Source of the DNA: Anaerolinea thermophila UNI-1
GTDB lineage: Bacteria > Chloroflexota > Anaerolineae > Anaerolineales > Anaerolineaceae
DNA: 64,000 nucleotides
NCBI RefSeq assembly: GCF_000199675.1
Contig: NC_014960.1
Coordinates: forward strand, 310,001-374,000
Reading direction: 5' to 3'
The notes below the pieces were generated by a model. That model worked only from the letters and a program-made list of their open reading frames with translations, was not told the DNA's origin and did not search any database. Numbering within the stretch: the first letter of the stretch is position 1; every line of letters begins with the position of its first letter. The position numbers and the translations under genes are program-made. Below, one piece after another: positions 24,173-33,098 of the stretch.

Positions 24173-25587
24173 GGTGTGTCACTCCCCCAAAACACTTCTG
24201 CCGTACGAACCGTGGCAACCCAGCGTACCACTTCATCGTTGCCCTTGCACTGGATGTTCAGAGTGTCGTTCACATCATCCGCGATTACCCGCACATTCCA
24301 TGCCGGATCGTCTTCGCCGAGAATTGTAATGGTGGGCGTTCCAATGAAAGAGAGAGATTTGTCAACGTTTTCGATGATCCCCTGAATGTGGTATCCCGCC
24401 GATTCTCCCGTATTACTGCGTCCGGCAATCAGGATATCAAAGGTCAGGGTGCGCCCATCGGCGATGGTCAGAAGGGCGCTGGTACCATCCAGGTAGAGGG
24501 TGATTGATGACGACCCCGTGCTGGAGTTGCGCATAACGAACGTCGAGGTCTGGGCGTCGCCCGTCGTGCTGAATGACCCGCTGGCGAATGCCATTTGCCC
24601 GAAGTGGTCTGCTTTGGCTCGATATCCGCCGGGAATTGCCGCCATGACAGCGGTGGTGGTGTTATAAGCCCCGCCGCTGATGACGGAGTTACTGCCGTTG
24701 GCAGTGTTGTTCATGCCCCCGCCCACCGTGTCGCCGTCTTTCAGCGCCTGGTTGTTTCCGCCGCCGCTCACGGTGGCGGCATAGCCCACGGCGGTGTTAA
24801 TGTTCCCTCCGCCAATGACAACAGCCTGCCCGTTGGCGGTATTTGCCGTGCCGCCGCTGATGGTTGCGCCATTCCCATCGGCAGTGTTGATTTTTCCTCC
24901 GGAGATGGTGGCGAAATCCCCTGAAGACTTGATTTCATTCTTCCATACATCATTGCCGCCGCCTCCAGCGATGGTGGCTCCAACGACATTCGAACTGATG
25001 GTATTAGCAGCATGACCGGCGATGATATTGAGGGTACTGGAAGTTTTGGGTTGAATCAGCAGGGCGCGCTGGTTATTGACCCGCAGTTCCAGAGGTTGGA
25101 AATCTGTTGTGCCCAGAAAATGAGTGCCTGGGACCGTCCCCTTGTTGCCGCTGGTGCTCCAGGAATTTTTACTGTAAAGAGCGTAAGGCACGGCAGTCAG
25201 CGGCTGGCGTGGGGTCAGGGTGGTGAAACCCGCATCGCCGGTGCATTTGACGGCAATCTCCAGCCAGCGTTCATCGCCCGGGAAGGCATAAGCGCCAAAG
25301 TCCAGATTAGAAATGGTGAAGATGCCGTTGGTCACCTGGACGCTGGTTTTTTCCTGGGTTGTGCCAATTTGAGTGCCATCATTGCTGGCATTCCACAGGC
25401 TGAACTGAAAGTCGCACACCCCGCTGTAAGGGTTTCCCCCTTTGTTCAGCATTCCCTGATAGGTAAACCCGTCCCCGATTGCGGCTTGTAATTGTGCGGG
25501 ATTGGCTTGTGCCTGCGTCAGCCCTGCGGTTAAAGCCAGAGCCAGAATGGTCGCAAGCATTCCAAGAAAATTGAAAGATTGTTTCAT
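24169..25587 (-). CDS. secreted YadA-head-like (Hep_Hag) repeat protein
   Basis: About 472 residues from the ATG at 25587 (CTGGAGG ribosome site); the longer frame to 25650 lacks one. A signal peptide is followed by a domain with FTYQGMLNKGGNPYSGVCDF and LTAVPYALYSKNSW, a pattern common before tail-fibre or adhesin repeats. Residues about 200-340 are repeats such as FATISGGKINTADGNG, GATISGGTANTANGQA, VVIGGGNINTAVGYA, which match the head repeats of YadA-type trimeric adhesins. There is no membrane anchor, and no peptidase S74 tail is visible; the end is beta-rich. It probably forms an extracellular fibre or sheath component (inference). Confidence 0.78.
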   Translation of the reverse strand: MKQSFNFLGMLATILALALTAGLTQAQANPAQLQAAIGDGFTYQGMLNKGGNPYSGVCDFQFSLWNASNDGTQIGTTQEKTSVQVTNGIFTISNLDFGAYAFPGDERWLEIAVKCTGDAGFTTLTPRQPLTAVPYALYSKNSWSTSGNKGTVPGTHFLGTTDFQPLELRVNNQRALLIQPKTSSTLNIIAGHAANTISSNVVGATIAGGGGNDVWKNEIKSSGDFATISGGKINTADGNGATISGGTANTANGQAVVIGGGNINTAVGYAATVSGGGNNQALKDGDTVGGGMNNTANGSNSVISGGAYNTTTAVMAAIPGGYRAKADHFGQMAFASGSFSTTGDAQTSTFVMRNSSTGSSSITLYLDGTSALLTIADGRTLTFDILIAGRSNTGESAGYHIQGIIENVDKSLSFIGTPTITILGEDDPAWNVRVIADDVNDTLNIQCKGNDEVVRWVATVRTAEVFWGSDTP

Positions 25588-25618
25588 TTCACACCTCCAG
25601 TTTTTTTGGGTTGAACCC

Positions 25619-25642
25619 ATCGAATGCGGATGGGCATTCGAT
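25619..25642 (-). promoter_or_regulatory. hairpin in the 5' leader of the Hep_Hag gene
   Basis: ATCGAATGC (25619-25627) pairs with GCATTCGAT (25634-25642); a smaller GGGTT/AACCC hairpin follows on the minus strand before the ribosome site. It may stabilise the message or control translation. Confidence 0.45.
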
Positions 25643-25859
25643 TTTCCCAAGTTTTAGGCTGATGCAGTTCAGTCCAGGGTGATGTGATTGAAAATGAACT
25701 TCCTGGAAAAATTCGTTTCCCGGCGTTTTCCCCCACAAAGATACATGATGTTTATGTGTTTATTATATAAATATATCCTGTTTATGGGTGTTTCAGTGAA
25801 AAAACTGAGCAGGGCGCTCTTCTGAATGGGTGCCTGGTAATCTCCCCCTCGAAAAAAAG

Positions 25860-25888
25860 TTGTGAGGAATGGCGTTTTGGGCTAAACT
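25860..25888 (+). promoter_or_regulatory. leaderless promoter of DUF429-like gene
   Basis: TTGTGA (25860-25865), 17-bp spacer, TAAACT (25883-25888), then eight bases to the ATG. No ribosome site is present. Confidence 0.55.
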
Positions 25889-25896
25889 GATATCGT

Positions 25897-26535
25897 ATGG
25901 CGAAATTCCTGATGTATGTGGGTGTGGCGCTGGCTTCGAGCGGGAAACGCCCCACTGCCTTCACCGCGCTGGATGCCAGAGGACATTCGCTGGCAATTGG
26001 CACTGGCACGCTGGCGGATGCGCTTGCCTTTGCCGCCGGCGCGGGCAGTGCCCTGCTGGTGCTCACCCCGCCTTTGCGCGCCCGTACCCTGCGTTCTGCT
26101 GAGCCTGCTCCGGAGTCTCCATCGCTGTTGCCGGAAACTTCTGAAGAATCCACTCCGCCGCTGGCGGCGACCCTTCAGCGGGTGGGGTATGTGAATTTCT
26201 CCGCCGAGGATGAGAGCCTGCGTCAGTGGCTGGAAACCGATGCCGAAAGCGCCTTTGAGCGGTGGCTGGGACACCCGCCTCTGCCGGGGAATACCCTGGA
26301 AGGGCGCATCCAGCGCCAACTTCTGCTGGCAGACCTGGATTGTGATGTCCCCGATGCCATGGAGTTTTTCGAAGAAATTACCCGCTTTAAACTTCTGCGC
26401 GGGCAACTGCCCTACGAAAAAATTCTCTCCCTTGCCGAATTAAACGCCTACGCCGCGGCGGCGATTGCCCGCTTGTGCGATCAGTCCCCTGACCGCGTTC
26501 AGCACATACAACCCCGTATGTTTCTCCCCCTGTAA
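25897..26535 (+). CDS. hypothetical protein, possibly DUF429-like
   Basis: 212 residues. The N-terminus (YVGVALASSGKRPTAFTALD) resembles the first strand-turn of DUF429 proteins, predicted RNase H-fold nucleases, but the Asp expected in the first strand (GIDLA) is replaced (GVALA), so catalysis is doubtful. A Pro/Ser-rich linker at about 60-95 separates it from a helical C-terminal half (LRQWLETDAESAFERWLGHP, CDVPDAMEFFEEITRF). The match is weak and function unknown. The promoter suggests a leaderless transcript, and the next gene follows 48 bases later with its own TATAAT. Confidence 0.6.
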   Translation: MAKFLMYVGVALASSGKRPTAFTALDARGHSLAIGTGTLADALAFAAGAGSALLVLTPPLRARTLRSAEPAPESPSLLPETSEESTPPLAATLQRVGYVNFSAEDESLRQWLETDAESAFERWLGHPPLPGNTLEGRIQRQLLLADLDCDVPDAMEFFEEITRFKLLRGQLPYEKILSLAELNAYAAAAIARLCDQSPDRVQHIQPRMFLPL

Positions 26536-26583
26536 TCTGTCATCCGCATTATAATTGACGCAAAAACGCTGAAGGAGATAAAA

Positions 26584-27591
26584 ATGAGCGTTAATGTCGG
26601 TATGTGGATGAAAGCCCTGCAGGTGATTCCTCGCATTACCCGCGAGGAATGGGAAAAACTGGATGTCATCTCCCGCTGGTTAATTTCCACCCGCGCGGCG
26701 GTGCTGATTATGACTTTTACTTCAGCCACCATCGGCGGACTGCTGGCGGCGCGTGATGGCAAATTCAACCTGGTGCTGTGGTTGCTGGTAGCGTTGGGAT
26801 TGGTGCTGGCTCATGCCCTCAACAACCTGCTCAACGACCTGACCGATTACGAGCGCGGTATTGACGAAAACAATTACTTCCGCGCTCAGTACGGACCGCA
26901 CCCCCTGCAACAGGGGTTGATGACCCGCAAACAACTGCTCACCTACGCGGCGGTCACCGGCGCGTTGGCGCTGGCGGCGGGTTTGTATCTGGTATTCCTG
27001 CGCGGCTGGCTGGCGCTGGTTCTGCTGGCGCTGGGCGCGTTCTTCGTCTTCTTCTACACCTATCCCCTCAAGTACATTGGCTTGGGCGAAGCGGCGGTTT
27101 TGCTGGTGTGGGGTCCGCTGATGATTGGCGGCAGTTACTTTGTCATCACCGGCGAATGGTCGTGGATGGCGGTGCTGGCGGGTTTGCCCTATGCGCTGGG
27201 ACCGACCACGGTCATTTACGGCAAGCACATTGACAAACTGGACGCCGACCGCCAGAAAGGGGTGCGCACCTTGCCGGTCATCATCGGAGAGAAAGCCGCG
27301 CGCGCCAGCGTGCGGGTGATGATTGTGCTGATGTATGCGCTGGTGGCGGTGCTGGTGCTGGTGGGCTACTTTACCCCCGCCATGCTCATCGTGTTCTTTG
27401 CTTTGCGCTATCTGCCCGAAACCTGGAAGATGCTGGGTTCGCCGCGCCCGTCTGAACCGCCCGCCGAGCGCAAGGATATCTGGCCCCTCTGGTTTGTAGC
27501 CGCAAACTTCTATCACAACCGTGTGTATGGCATGCTCTTCCTGCTGGGCTTGATTGCCGATGCCATCCTGCGCAATATCCTGCTGAAGTAA
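26584..27591 (+). CDS. UbiA family prenyltransferase
   Basis: 335 residues with eight to nine membrane helices. Both Asp-rich motifs are seen: NDLTDYERGID (first, binds Mg-prenyl diphosphate) and KHIDKLDADRQKGVRTLPV (second). The family moves polyprenyl chains onto aromatic acceptors for menaquinone, ubiquinone, heme O or lipids. No men or cox gene is close, so the acceptor cannot be named; MenA-like or archaeal-type lipid enzymes are possible. AAGGAGATAAAA precedes the ATG and a TATAAT lies about 30 bases upstream; a strong terminator follows. Confidence 0.87.
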   Translation: MSVNVGMWMKALQVIPRITREEWEKLDVISRWLISTRAAVLIMTFTSATIGGLLAARDGKFNLVLWLLVALGLVLAHALNNLLNDLTDYERGIDENNYFRAQYGPHPLQQGLMTRKQLLTYAAVTGALALAAGLYLVFLRGWLALVLLALGAFFVFFYTYPLKYIGLGEAAVLLVWGPLMIGGSYFVITGEWSWMAVLAGLPYALGPTTVIYGKHIDKLDADRQKGVRTLPVIIGEKAARASVRVMIVLMYALVAVLVLVGYFTPAMLIVFFALRYLPETWKMLGSPRPSEPPAERKDIWPLWFVAANFYHNRVYGMLFLLGLIADAILRNILLK

Positions 27592-27613
27592 GCAGTGCCT
27601 GAAATGCTTTTTC

Positions 27614-27648
27614 AGACGTCCGGGGATACCGGACGTCTTTTTTATTCC
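27614..27648 (+). terminator. Rho-independent terminator of UbiA gene
   Basis: AGACGTCCGG (27614-27623) pairs with CCGGACGTCT (27629-27638), followed by TTTTTTATT. Confidence 0.9.
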
Positions 27649-28427
27649 TCGGCAATCTCCAGCCATGCCGCCGGGTTGGGGAGTATCCCGCTTCCCAGAT
27701 TGCCCTGCAGGTCGAAGTACGCCATCTGATTGTCGATCCATGCCAGGGCTTTCATTTTGCCCCGCGGCGCAAAGGGCAAAGCGGCTGACCAGGTGCCATC
27801 CACCTCAAAAGAGACACGCTGATGCTCCCAGCGCAGGGTGTAACGGTGCCACGCGGTGACATCGACCGGCAGAATTACAGCCTGGTCGTGAATCCAGCGG
27901 CGGGCGAGGCGGCGCAGTCCCCGCCGGGTGGCGGGAAAAAGCAGTCCCGCCAGCAGAGGGAGCGCGGGAAGCCATGCCAGCGGGGAAGTGGTTGGCGAAG
28001 AAAAGACCATGCCCATCCAGCCCCTGCCGGGCTGATCATCGCGCAGGGAAAGAAATGAGGGCGGCGAAGCGTAGAAGCACCACGCCGCGTTGGGGAAAAC
28101 CGGCAAAGCCCGCCGCATGCCGCGCAATCCCAATCCCGCGCTGAACGGTTCATTCCAGAAGCCAAAGCCCCACGTGCCGGGCAAATCACCTGCTGAGACC
28201 CGCGCCCAAACCGTCCATTCTACCGGCGGGATGAGCGGGAACTCGGTACGGGTACGGAATGGTCCTTGCTCAATTTGTGCCAGCCGATAGGCGCGTCCAT
28301 CGCCGGCGGGAATGGAGAGATGCCAGCCGTGGCGCGCTCCCACTGGCAATTGGGAAGGCGTTAGCGGCACGACCTTCCCGACGCCAGATATCTGGACAAA
28401 AAGGGAAGTTCCCAGAATTATCTTCAT
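27642..28427 (-). CDS. hypothetical protein, possibly concanavalin-like fold
   Basis: 261 residues with no clear family match. The pattern of Trp-rich strands (VEWTVWARVSAGDLPGTWGF, VTAWHRYTLRWEHQRVSFEV) recalls the jelly-roll of concanavalin-A-like lectin/glucanase domains. One hydrophobic stretch (LAWLPALPLLAGLLF) near residue 155 interrupts it, followed by a basic patch. There is no signal peptide. TATAAT stands eight bases before the ATG with no ribosome site, so the message is probably leaderless. It diverges from the MBL-fold gene at 28544. Confidence 0.6.
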   Translation of the reverse strand: MKIILGTSLFVQISGVGKVVPLTPSQLPVGARHGWHLSIPAGDGRAYRLAQIEQGPFRTRTEFPLIPPVEWTVWARVSAGDLPGTWGFGFWNEPFSAGLGLRGMRRALPVFPNAAWCFYASPPSFLSLRDDQPGRGWMGMVFSSPTTSPLAWLPALPLLAGLLFPATRRGLRRLARRWIHDQAVILPVDVTAWHRYTLRWEHQRVSFEVDGTWSAALPFAPRGKMKALAWIDNQMAYFDLQGNLGSGILPNPAAWLEIAEE

Positions 28428-28543
28428 CTAAACCCATTATAGGTTTTCTGGTGAACAAATAATCAGGTTACAATTGTCCTGTTCGCTCGGGATGTTCTTC
28501 AGGTTACGAGCCTTAAATTGACTAAAGGATATATACTTACGGT

Positions 28544-29389
28544 ATGCAGGAAATCGTCCCTCAAGTTTATATTGAAACCGCTTACCCCGGCGTGACGCTG
28601 GGCGCGATCAACTCCCCCCATGGGTTGATTTTGATTGATGCCCCTTTCCGCCCTGAGGATGCTCGTTCGTGGCGTTCGGCGCTCATCAGTTTGGGCGGCG
28701 GGGTGGATCGTTTGCTCATCAATCTGGATGCGCATTTCGACCGCACCATTGGTGTGCGCAATATGGAGTGCACCGTGCTGGCACATGAGCGCATGGCAGA
28801 GGTGTTTCGCAATCGCCCCATGACCTTCAAGGCGCAGGGCAGTGAAACCGGCGCTGAGTGGGAACAATACAATGGGCTGGGGTCGGTGCGCTGGTCGCCC
28901 CCGGAAATTACCTTCAGCGACCAACTCACCATCCACTGGGATGATCATCCCATCCGTCTGGAGTACCATCCGGGTTGTTCAACGGGTGCCATCTGGGCAG
29001 TGCTGACCGAGTCGCGTGTCATTTTCCTGGGGGATGCGGTGGTATTAAACCAGCCCCCCTTTCTTGCCAGCGCCAACCTGCCCCTGTGGATTGAACAGTT
29101 GGAGAGCCTGCTCCAGGGCGAATATCAGGATTATTTGCTGGTCAGCGGACGAGGCGGGCTGGTAGCCCATCAGCAGGTGCGCGCGCAAATCCATTTCCTG
29201 CGCACCGTGCAGGAAAAACTGGATGCGCTGGCAAAACAAAACGCCCCCGTCAGCGAAACCGAAGCGCTTGTCCCGGCTTTGCTGGAGCCTTTCAATCCCC
29301 TGCCCTTGTATCGTCAACGCTTGCGTTACGGCTTAACGCATTACTATAGCCGTCATTACCAGTCCAAAGGCGAAGAAGTCGAGGAGTAA
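28544..29389 (+). CDS. MBL-fold metallo-hydrolase-like protein with degenerate metal site
   Basis: 281 residues with the metallo-beta-lactamase fold order: GAINSPHGLILIDAPF, LLINLDAHFDRTIG where HxHxDH is expected, EYHPGCSTGAIW in the place of the PGHTxG strand, and VIFLGDAVV. Two of the four ligands of the first motif are altered (D-A-H-F-D-R) and the later His is Cys, so it may bind one metal or none. The substrate is unknown. TATACT lies six bases upstream of the ATG. The asparaginase gene starts two bases after its stop, implying one operon. Confidence 0.75.
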   Translation: MQEIVPQVYIETAYPGVTLGAINSPHGLILIDAPFRPEDARSWRSALISLGGGVDRLLINLDAHFDRTIGVRNMECTVLAHERMAEVFRNRPMTFKAQGSETGAEWEQYNGLGSVRWSPPEITFSDQLTIHWDDHPIRLEYHPGCSTGAIWAVLTESRVIFLGDAVVLNQPPFLASANLPLWIEQLESLLQGEYQDYLLVSGRGGLVAHQQVRAQIHFLRTVQEKLDALAKQNAPVSETEALVPALLEPFNPLPLYRQRLRYGLTHYYSRHYQSKGEEVEE

Positions 29390-29391
29390 GC

Positions 29392-30423
29392 ATGAATCCT
29401 TATCAACCGCTTGTTGAACTCACCCGCGGTCCGCTGGTGGAGTCGATTCATTTTGGCGCGCTGGCAGTGGTGGACTCGACCGGCAACCTGATTGCCTCGG
29501 TGGGCGATCCTCACCATGTGGCCAACCTGCGCTCTTCTGCCAAACCGTTTCAGGCGCTTCCCCTGGTTGAGTCCGGCGTGGTGGATGCCTTTGGCATCAC
29601 CCCGCGGGAACTGGCAATCATTTGCGCCTCGCATTCCGGTACAGAGGACCATGTAGCCGTCCTGCGGGGATTGCAAGCCAAAATTGGCGTCAGCGAGGAT
29701 AACCTGCTCTGCGGTACGCACTATCCCCTGCACGAGCCAACCGCTCAGGCTTTGCGCGCCCGCGGTGAAGCCCCTACCCAGAACCGCCACAACTGTTCGG
29801 GCAAGCATACCGGCATGCTGGCAGGATGCCAGTTCAACCGCTTTGCGCTGGAAGATTACCTGAACACCGAACACCCCTGGCAAAAACGCATTCTGCAAAC
29901 CTTTGCCCAGATGGTGAGCCTTGCCCCGGAAGACGTGCCCATTGGCATTGATGGCTGTTCTGCGCCCACCTTTGCCGCGCCTTTGCAAAACGCTGCCCAT
30001 GCTTATGCCCTGCTGGCAGACCCTGCCAGTCTCCCTGAGCCGCGCCGCTCGGCGCTGAATCGCATTTTCCATGCCATGACCACATACCCCGATATGGTTG
30101 CCGGTCCGGAGCGCTTCGACACCGTGCTGATGCAGGTCACCGGCGGGAAAGTGGTTGCCAAAGGCGGCGCCGAAGGCTATCAGGGTATGGGGGTACGCCC
30201 CGGCGCGCTGGGTCCCGGCTCGCCCGGGTTAGGCATTGCCATCAAGATTTCGGATGGCGATACCGGCGGGCGGGCAGTGACGCTGGCAGCCGTGCAGGTC
30301 TTGCGTCTTCTGGGTGTGCTGACTGCTGAAGAACTTGCCGGGCTGACAAAATTTGACCGCCGTCCCCTCTACAACTGGCGCAAACTGGAAATTGGCGAGA
30401 TTCGTCCTTGTTTTCGGTGGTAA
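29392..30423 (+). CDS. asparaginase (AsnA/Rhizobium-type II family)
   Basis: 343 residues, full length for the PF06089 asparaginases, which are unrelated to the E. coli enzymes. Family segments are VGDPHHVANLRSSAKPFQAL, CASHSGTEDHVAVLRG, NRHNCSGKHTGMLAGC and GIDGCSAPTFAAPL; the Ser-Lys and Cys-rich parts form the active site in the Rhizobium etli relative. It hydrolyses L-asparagine to aspartate and ammonia in the cytoplasm. RBS GAGGAGTAAG overlaps the end of the MBL-fold gene. Confidence 0.9.
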   Translation: MNPYQPLVELTRGPLVESIHFGALAVVDSTGNLIASVGDPHHVANLRSSAKPFQALPLVESGVVDAFGITPRELAIICASHSGTEDHVAVLRGLQAKIGVSEDNLLCGTHYPLHEPTAQALRARGEAPTQNRHNCSGKHTGMLAGCQFNRFALEDYLNTEHPWQKRILQTFAQMVSLAPEDVPIGIDGCSAPTFAAPLQNAAHAYALLADPASLPEPRRSALNRIFHAMTTYPDMVAGPERFDTVLMQVTGGKVVAKGGAEGYQGMGVRPGALGPGSPGLGIAIKISDGDTGGRAVTLAAVQVLRLLGVLTAEELAGLTKFDRRPLYNWRKLEIGEIRPCFRW

Positions 30424-30518
30424 ATCCCTCGTTTTTTCTGCAATTGTGCAGTCTTCCCTGTGAGGGGTGAATGTCTCTCTGAAAGACATGCTGTAAAGGG
30501 AATGCCATCACGGCGTTG

Positions 30519-30563
30519 AAAAAACAAAGCCATCCCCGGGTATGGAACGCGGGGATGGCTTTG
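30519..30563. terminator. bidirectional terminator between asparaginase and aminotransferase genes
   Basis: CAAAGCCATCCCCG (30525-30538) pairs with CGGGGATGGCTTTG (30550-30563), a 14-bp perfect stem. The minus strand runs into TTTTTTC, so it mainly ends the aminotransferase operon. Confidence 0.85.
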
Positions 30564-30582
30564 ATGTTCGGTAAAGAGTCGA

Positions 30583-31740
30583 TTACAGGCGGTTGACGAA
30601 GCGTTCCATGCGGCGCAGGGCTTCTTCCAGTTTTTCGTAGGCGGTGGCGTAAGAGATGCGCACATGTCCTTCACCACCCGCGCCAAACCCGGAGCCCGGA
30701 ATGACCGCCACACGCTCCTCGGTGAGCAGGCGGCTGGCAAAGGTTTCGTCATCCAATCCGGTCACGCTCACTTTGGGGAAGGCGTAGAAAGCGCCTTTGG
30801 GTTCAAAGGTGGGCAAGCCTATCTCGTTCAAGCCCTTGACGATGAGACGGCGGCGGCGGTCGTATTCTGCCACCATTTGCTGGACGTACTCTTCGCCGTT
30901 GCGCAGGGCTTCGATTGCCGCCATCTGCGCGGTGGTCGAGGCGCACATCACCGTGTACTGGTGCAGGCGCAGTAAGCCCTGCAGGATGGCGTGCGGCGCG
31001 GCGGCGTAGCCAATGCGCCAGCCGGTCATGGCGTAGTCCTTGGAAAAGCCACCCAGCAGGATGGTGCGCTTCCACATCCCCGGCAGGGAGGGGAAACAGA
31101 CGTGCTGACCGTCGTACACCAGGCGGTCGTAAATTTCATCAGACATGACCAGCAAGTCGTGTTCTTCTGCAAGGCGGGCAATTTCCAGCAGGGTTTCGCG
31201 CCGGGCAATGGCACCGGTGGGGTTGCTGGGGAAGCCCAGCAGGATGGCTTTGGTGCGCGGGGTGATGGCGGCGGCTACGTCCTGAGGATCGACTTCGAAG
31301 TTGTTTTCCATGCGGCAGGGCACTTCCACCGGTACGCCGCCCGCCATGTGCACCTGTGCCTGGTAGGACACAAAACATGGCGTGGGGATGATGACCTCAT
31401 CGCCGGGGTCGAGGGTTGCCGAGGCAGCCAGGTAGAGCGCTTCTGACCCGCCGACGGTGATGATGATTTCAGTGGGGTCGTAATGCACCCCATACAGGCG
31501 TTCCAGATGCTCTGCCAGGGCCTGACGCAGTTCCATCACGCCGCTGTTGGAGGTGTAGTGGGTGTATCCCGCCTGCAGGGAGCGGATGCCCGCCTGCACG
31601 ATGGGGGCAGGGGTGTCGAAGTCCGGTTCGCCAATGCCCAGCGAGATGACGTCTTGCATGGTGGCGGCAATGTCAAAGAATTTCCGAATAGCAGAAGGGC
31701 GAAGCCCACGAATGCGGTGGTTCAGGAAAGTTTCGCGCAT
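30583..31740 (-). CDS. class I/II pyridoxal-phosphate aminotransferase
   Basis: 385 residues from the ATG at 31740 (GTGGAG ribosome site). Fold type I: LGIGEPDFDTPAPIVQAGI, NPTGAIARRETLLEIA, the Asp/Tyr cofactor site MSDEIYDRL and the PLP-lysine motif GGFSKDYAMTGWRIGYA. It belongs with aspartate/aromatic/branched-chain-type aminotransferases (AspC/PatA-like); the substrate cannot be fixed from sequence. It is the last gene of an operon with a sugar-nucleotidyltransferase and a small unknown protein. Confidence 0.9.
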   Translation of the reverse strand: MRETFLNHRIRGLRPSAIRKFFDIAATMQDVISLGIGEPDFDTPAPIVQAGIRSLQAGYTHYTSNSGVMELRQALAEHLERLYGVHYDPTEIIITVGGSEALYLAASATLDPGDEVIIPTPCFVSYQAQVHMAGGVPVEVPCRMENNFEVDPQDVAAAITPRTKAILLGFPSNPTGAIARRETLLEIARLAEEHDLLVMSDEIYDRLVYDGQHVCFPSLPGMWKRTILLGGFSKDYAMTGWRIGYAAAPHAILQGLLRLHQYTVMCASTTAQMAAIEALRNGEEYVQQMVAEYDRRRRLIVKGLNEIGLPTFEPKGAFYAFPKVSVTGLDDETFASRLLTEERVAVIPGSGFGAGGEGHVRISYATAYEKLEEALRRMERFVNRL

Positions 31741-31756
31741 GGCTACTCCACAGGGT

Positions 31757-31975
31757 TCAGGCAATTTCACGGACGCTCCATTCGTCCGTCAGTTCCTCGT
31801 ACAGTAGTTCAAAACGGCGTCCGTCTTCCAGACGCACACGGAACAATTTGCCGCGCGGGGTACGGCTCTCATGCTCTGCTTCCGCCACTGTGACGCGGTT
31901 CTGGTCAAACCACAGCGCCACCGGGCGTTGGGGGTAGGTGTACTCCGAGCGACATTCCACCCGCACTCCTGGCAT
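31757..31975 (-). CDS. small hypothetical protein (72 aa)
   Basis: Starts at the ATG at 31975, four bases after the stop of the nucleotidyltransferase gene, and ends 17 bases before the aminotransferase start. The protein is compact, charged and beta-rich (SEYTYPQRPVALWFDQNRVT, FRVRLEDGRRFELLYEELTD), with no membrane segment or Cys. Tight spacing and unbroken coding support translation. Function unknown. Confidence 0.65.
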   Translation of the reverse strand: MPGVRVECRSEYTYPQRPVALWFDQNRVTVAEAEHESRTPRGKLFRVRLEDGRRFELLYEELTDEWSVREIA

Positions 31976-31979
31976 GGTC

Positions 31980-32990
31980 TTAACGCACTGCCCAGGATTG
32001 ATCGCCCAGATTGAGGTGCAGTGGGGTTCCATGCAGACTGACATGCCTGCCCAGCAGGGATCCTTCGATGGCAATGTCCTCGATTTCTGAGCCTTCGTCA
32101 ATTATTGAATTGGACACAATGGCGCGCTTCAGGGTGCATTCGGCGCCAATGGAGACATGCGGACCGATGACCGAGGCTTCGATGTGCGCGCTGGGGTGGA
32201 TGAATACCGGCGGCACAATGGTCACCCCTGGGCGGGCGGCTTCGGCGCTGTTGTCGCGCCCGTGATCCAGCAGGTAGCGGTTGGTTTCCAGCAGAGACTC
32301 GGGCGTTCCCGCATCCAGCCACACCTCGACCTGGTGGGTGGTCATGCGGGTGCCGCGCTCCAGCAGGATGTTGACGGCATCGGCGAGGAAATATTCGTTC
32401 TTCAAAAGCACGTTACGGTGCATCTGCTCCTCGATGGCTTGGATGAGTTCCTCGCCGCTGGGGAAGTAGTAGAAGCCCACGATGACCAGATTGTTGCGCA
32501 TGTCGCTGGGCTTTTCAATCAGGCGGCGCACCCAGCCCTGTTCATCCAGTTCTACCACGCCGAAGCGCCGCGGGTCGGGCACGGGCTTAACCCAGGCAAT
32601 GGCATCCCGTGCGTTTTCTTTCAGGAAAGAGAAATCCGTTTCCACCAGGGTATCGGAAAACGCCATCAGCATGGGACCGTTCAGGTATTCTCGCGCCAGA
32701 TAGAGAGCGTGCGACTGCCCGCGCATTTCGGCTTGCAGGACGTAATGCACTGTCTTCTGCGGGTGGTGTTCTTCCATGTACTCGCGAATTTGATCCCCCT
32801 GAGGACCGACGATGAAGATGTACTCCACCTCAAATTCGGGGGGGATGGTGCTGAACTGTTCGAGGACGTAATCCAGCACGGTTTTTCCTGCCAGCGAAAC
32901 CAGCGGTTTGGGCTTACTCCAGGTATGTGGACGCATGCGTGTTCCCAGCCCTGCCATGGGAATGGCGATTTTCAGCGTCGGTTTGCTCAT
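31980..32990 (-). CDS. sugar-phosphate nucleotidyltransferase
   Basis: 336 residues. The N-terminal nucleotidyltransferase signature IPMAGLGTRMRPHTWSKPKP is clear, with ADAVNILLERG and a metal-binding AFSDTLVETDF. From about residue 255 hexapeptide-type repeats (VFIHPSAHIEASVIGPHVSI) form a left-handed beta-helix. The family makes nucleotide sugars such as dTDP-glucose, GDP-mannose or UDP-GlcNAc for cell-envelope polymers; the specific sugar is not evident. GGGGAGATGGA precedes the ATG, and a TACAAT box is about 30 bases upstream. Confidence 0.87.
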   Translation of the reverse strand: MSKPTLKIAIPMAGLGTRMRPHTWSKPKPLVSLAGKTVLDYVLEQFSTIPPEFEVEYIFIVGPQGDQIREYMEEHHPQKTVHYVLQAEMRGQSHALYLAREYLNGPMLMAFSDTLVETDFSFLKENARDAIAWVKPVPDPRRFGVVELDEQGWVRRLIEKPSDMRNNLVIVGFYYFPSGEELIQAIEEQMHRNVLLKNEYFLADAVNILLERGTRMTTHQVEVWLDAGTPESLLETNRYLLDHGRDNSAEAARPGVTIVPPVFIHPSAHIEASVIGPHVSIGAECTLKRAIVSNSIIDEGSEIEDIAIEGSLLGRHVSLHGTPLHLNLGDQSWAVR

Positions 32991-33098
32991 TCCATCTCCC
33001 CTTGAAATGAATTCTGGTTCGATTGTACCATTCTCAAAAAAGCCTTTCGCGTTCTAAACGTCATCATTCCGGGGGGAATAGATTCCCCATTCCGTAAG

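Noticed and set aside
24590..25010. Regular repeats suggesting a CRISPR-like array
   Set aside because: The periodicity belongs to the coding sequence of the Hep_Hag protein on the minus strand; units vary at third codon positions and there are no conserved identical repeats with unique spacers.
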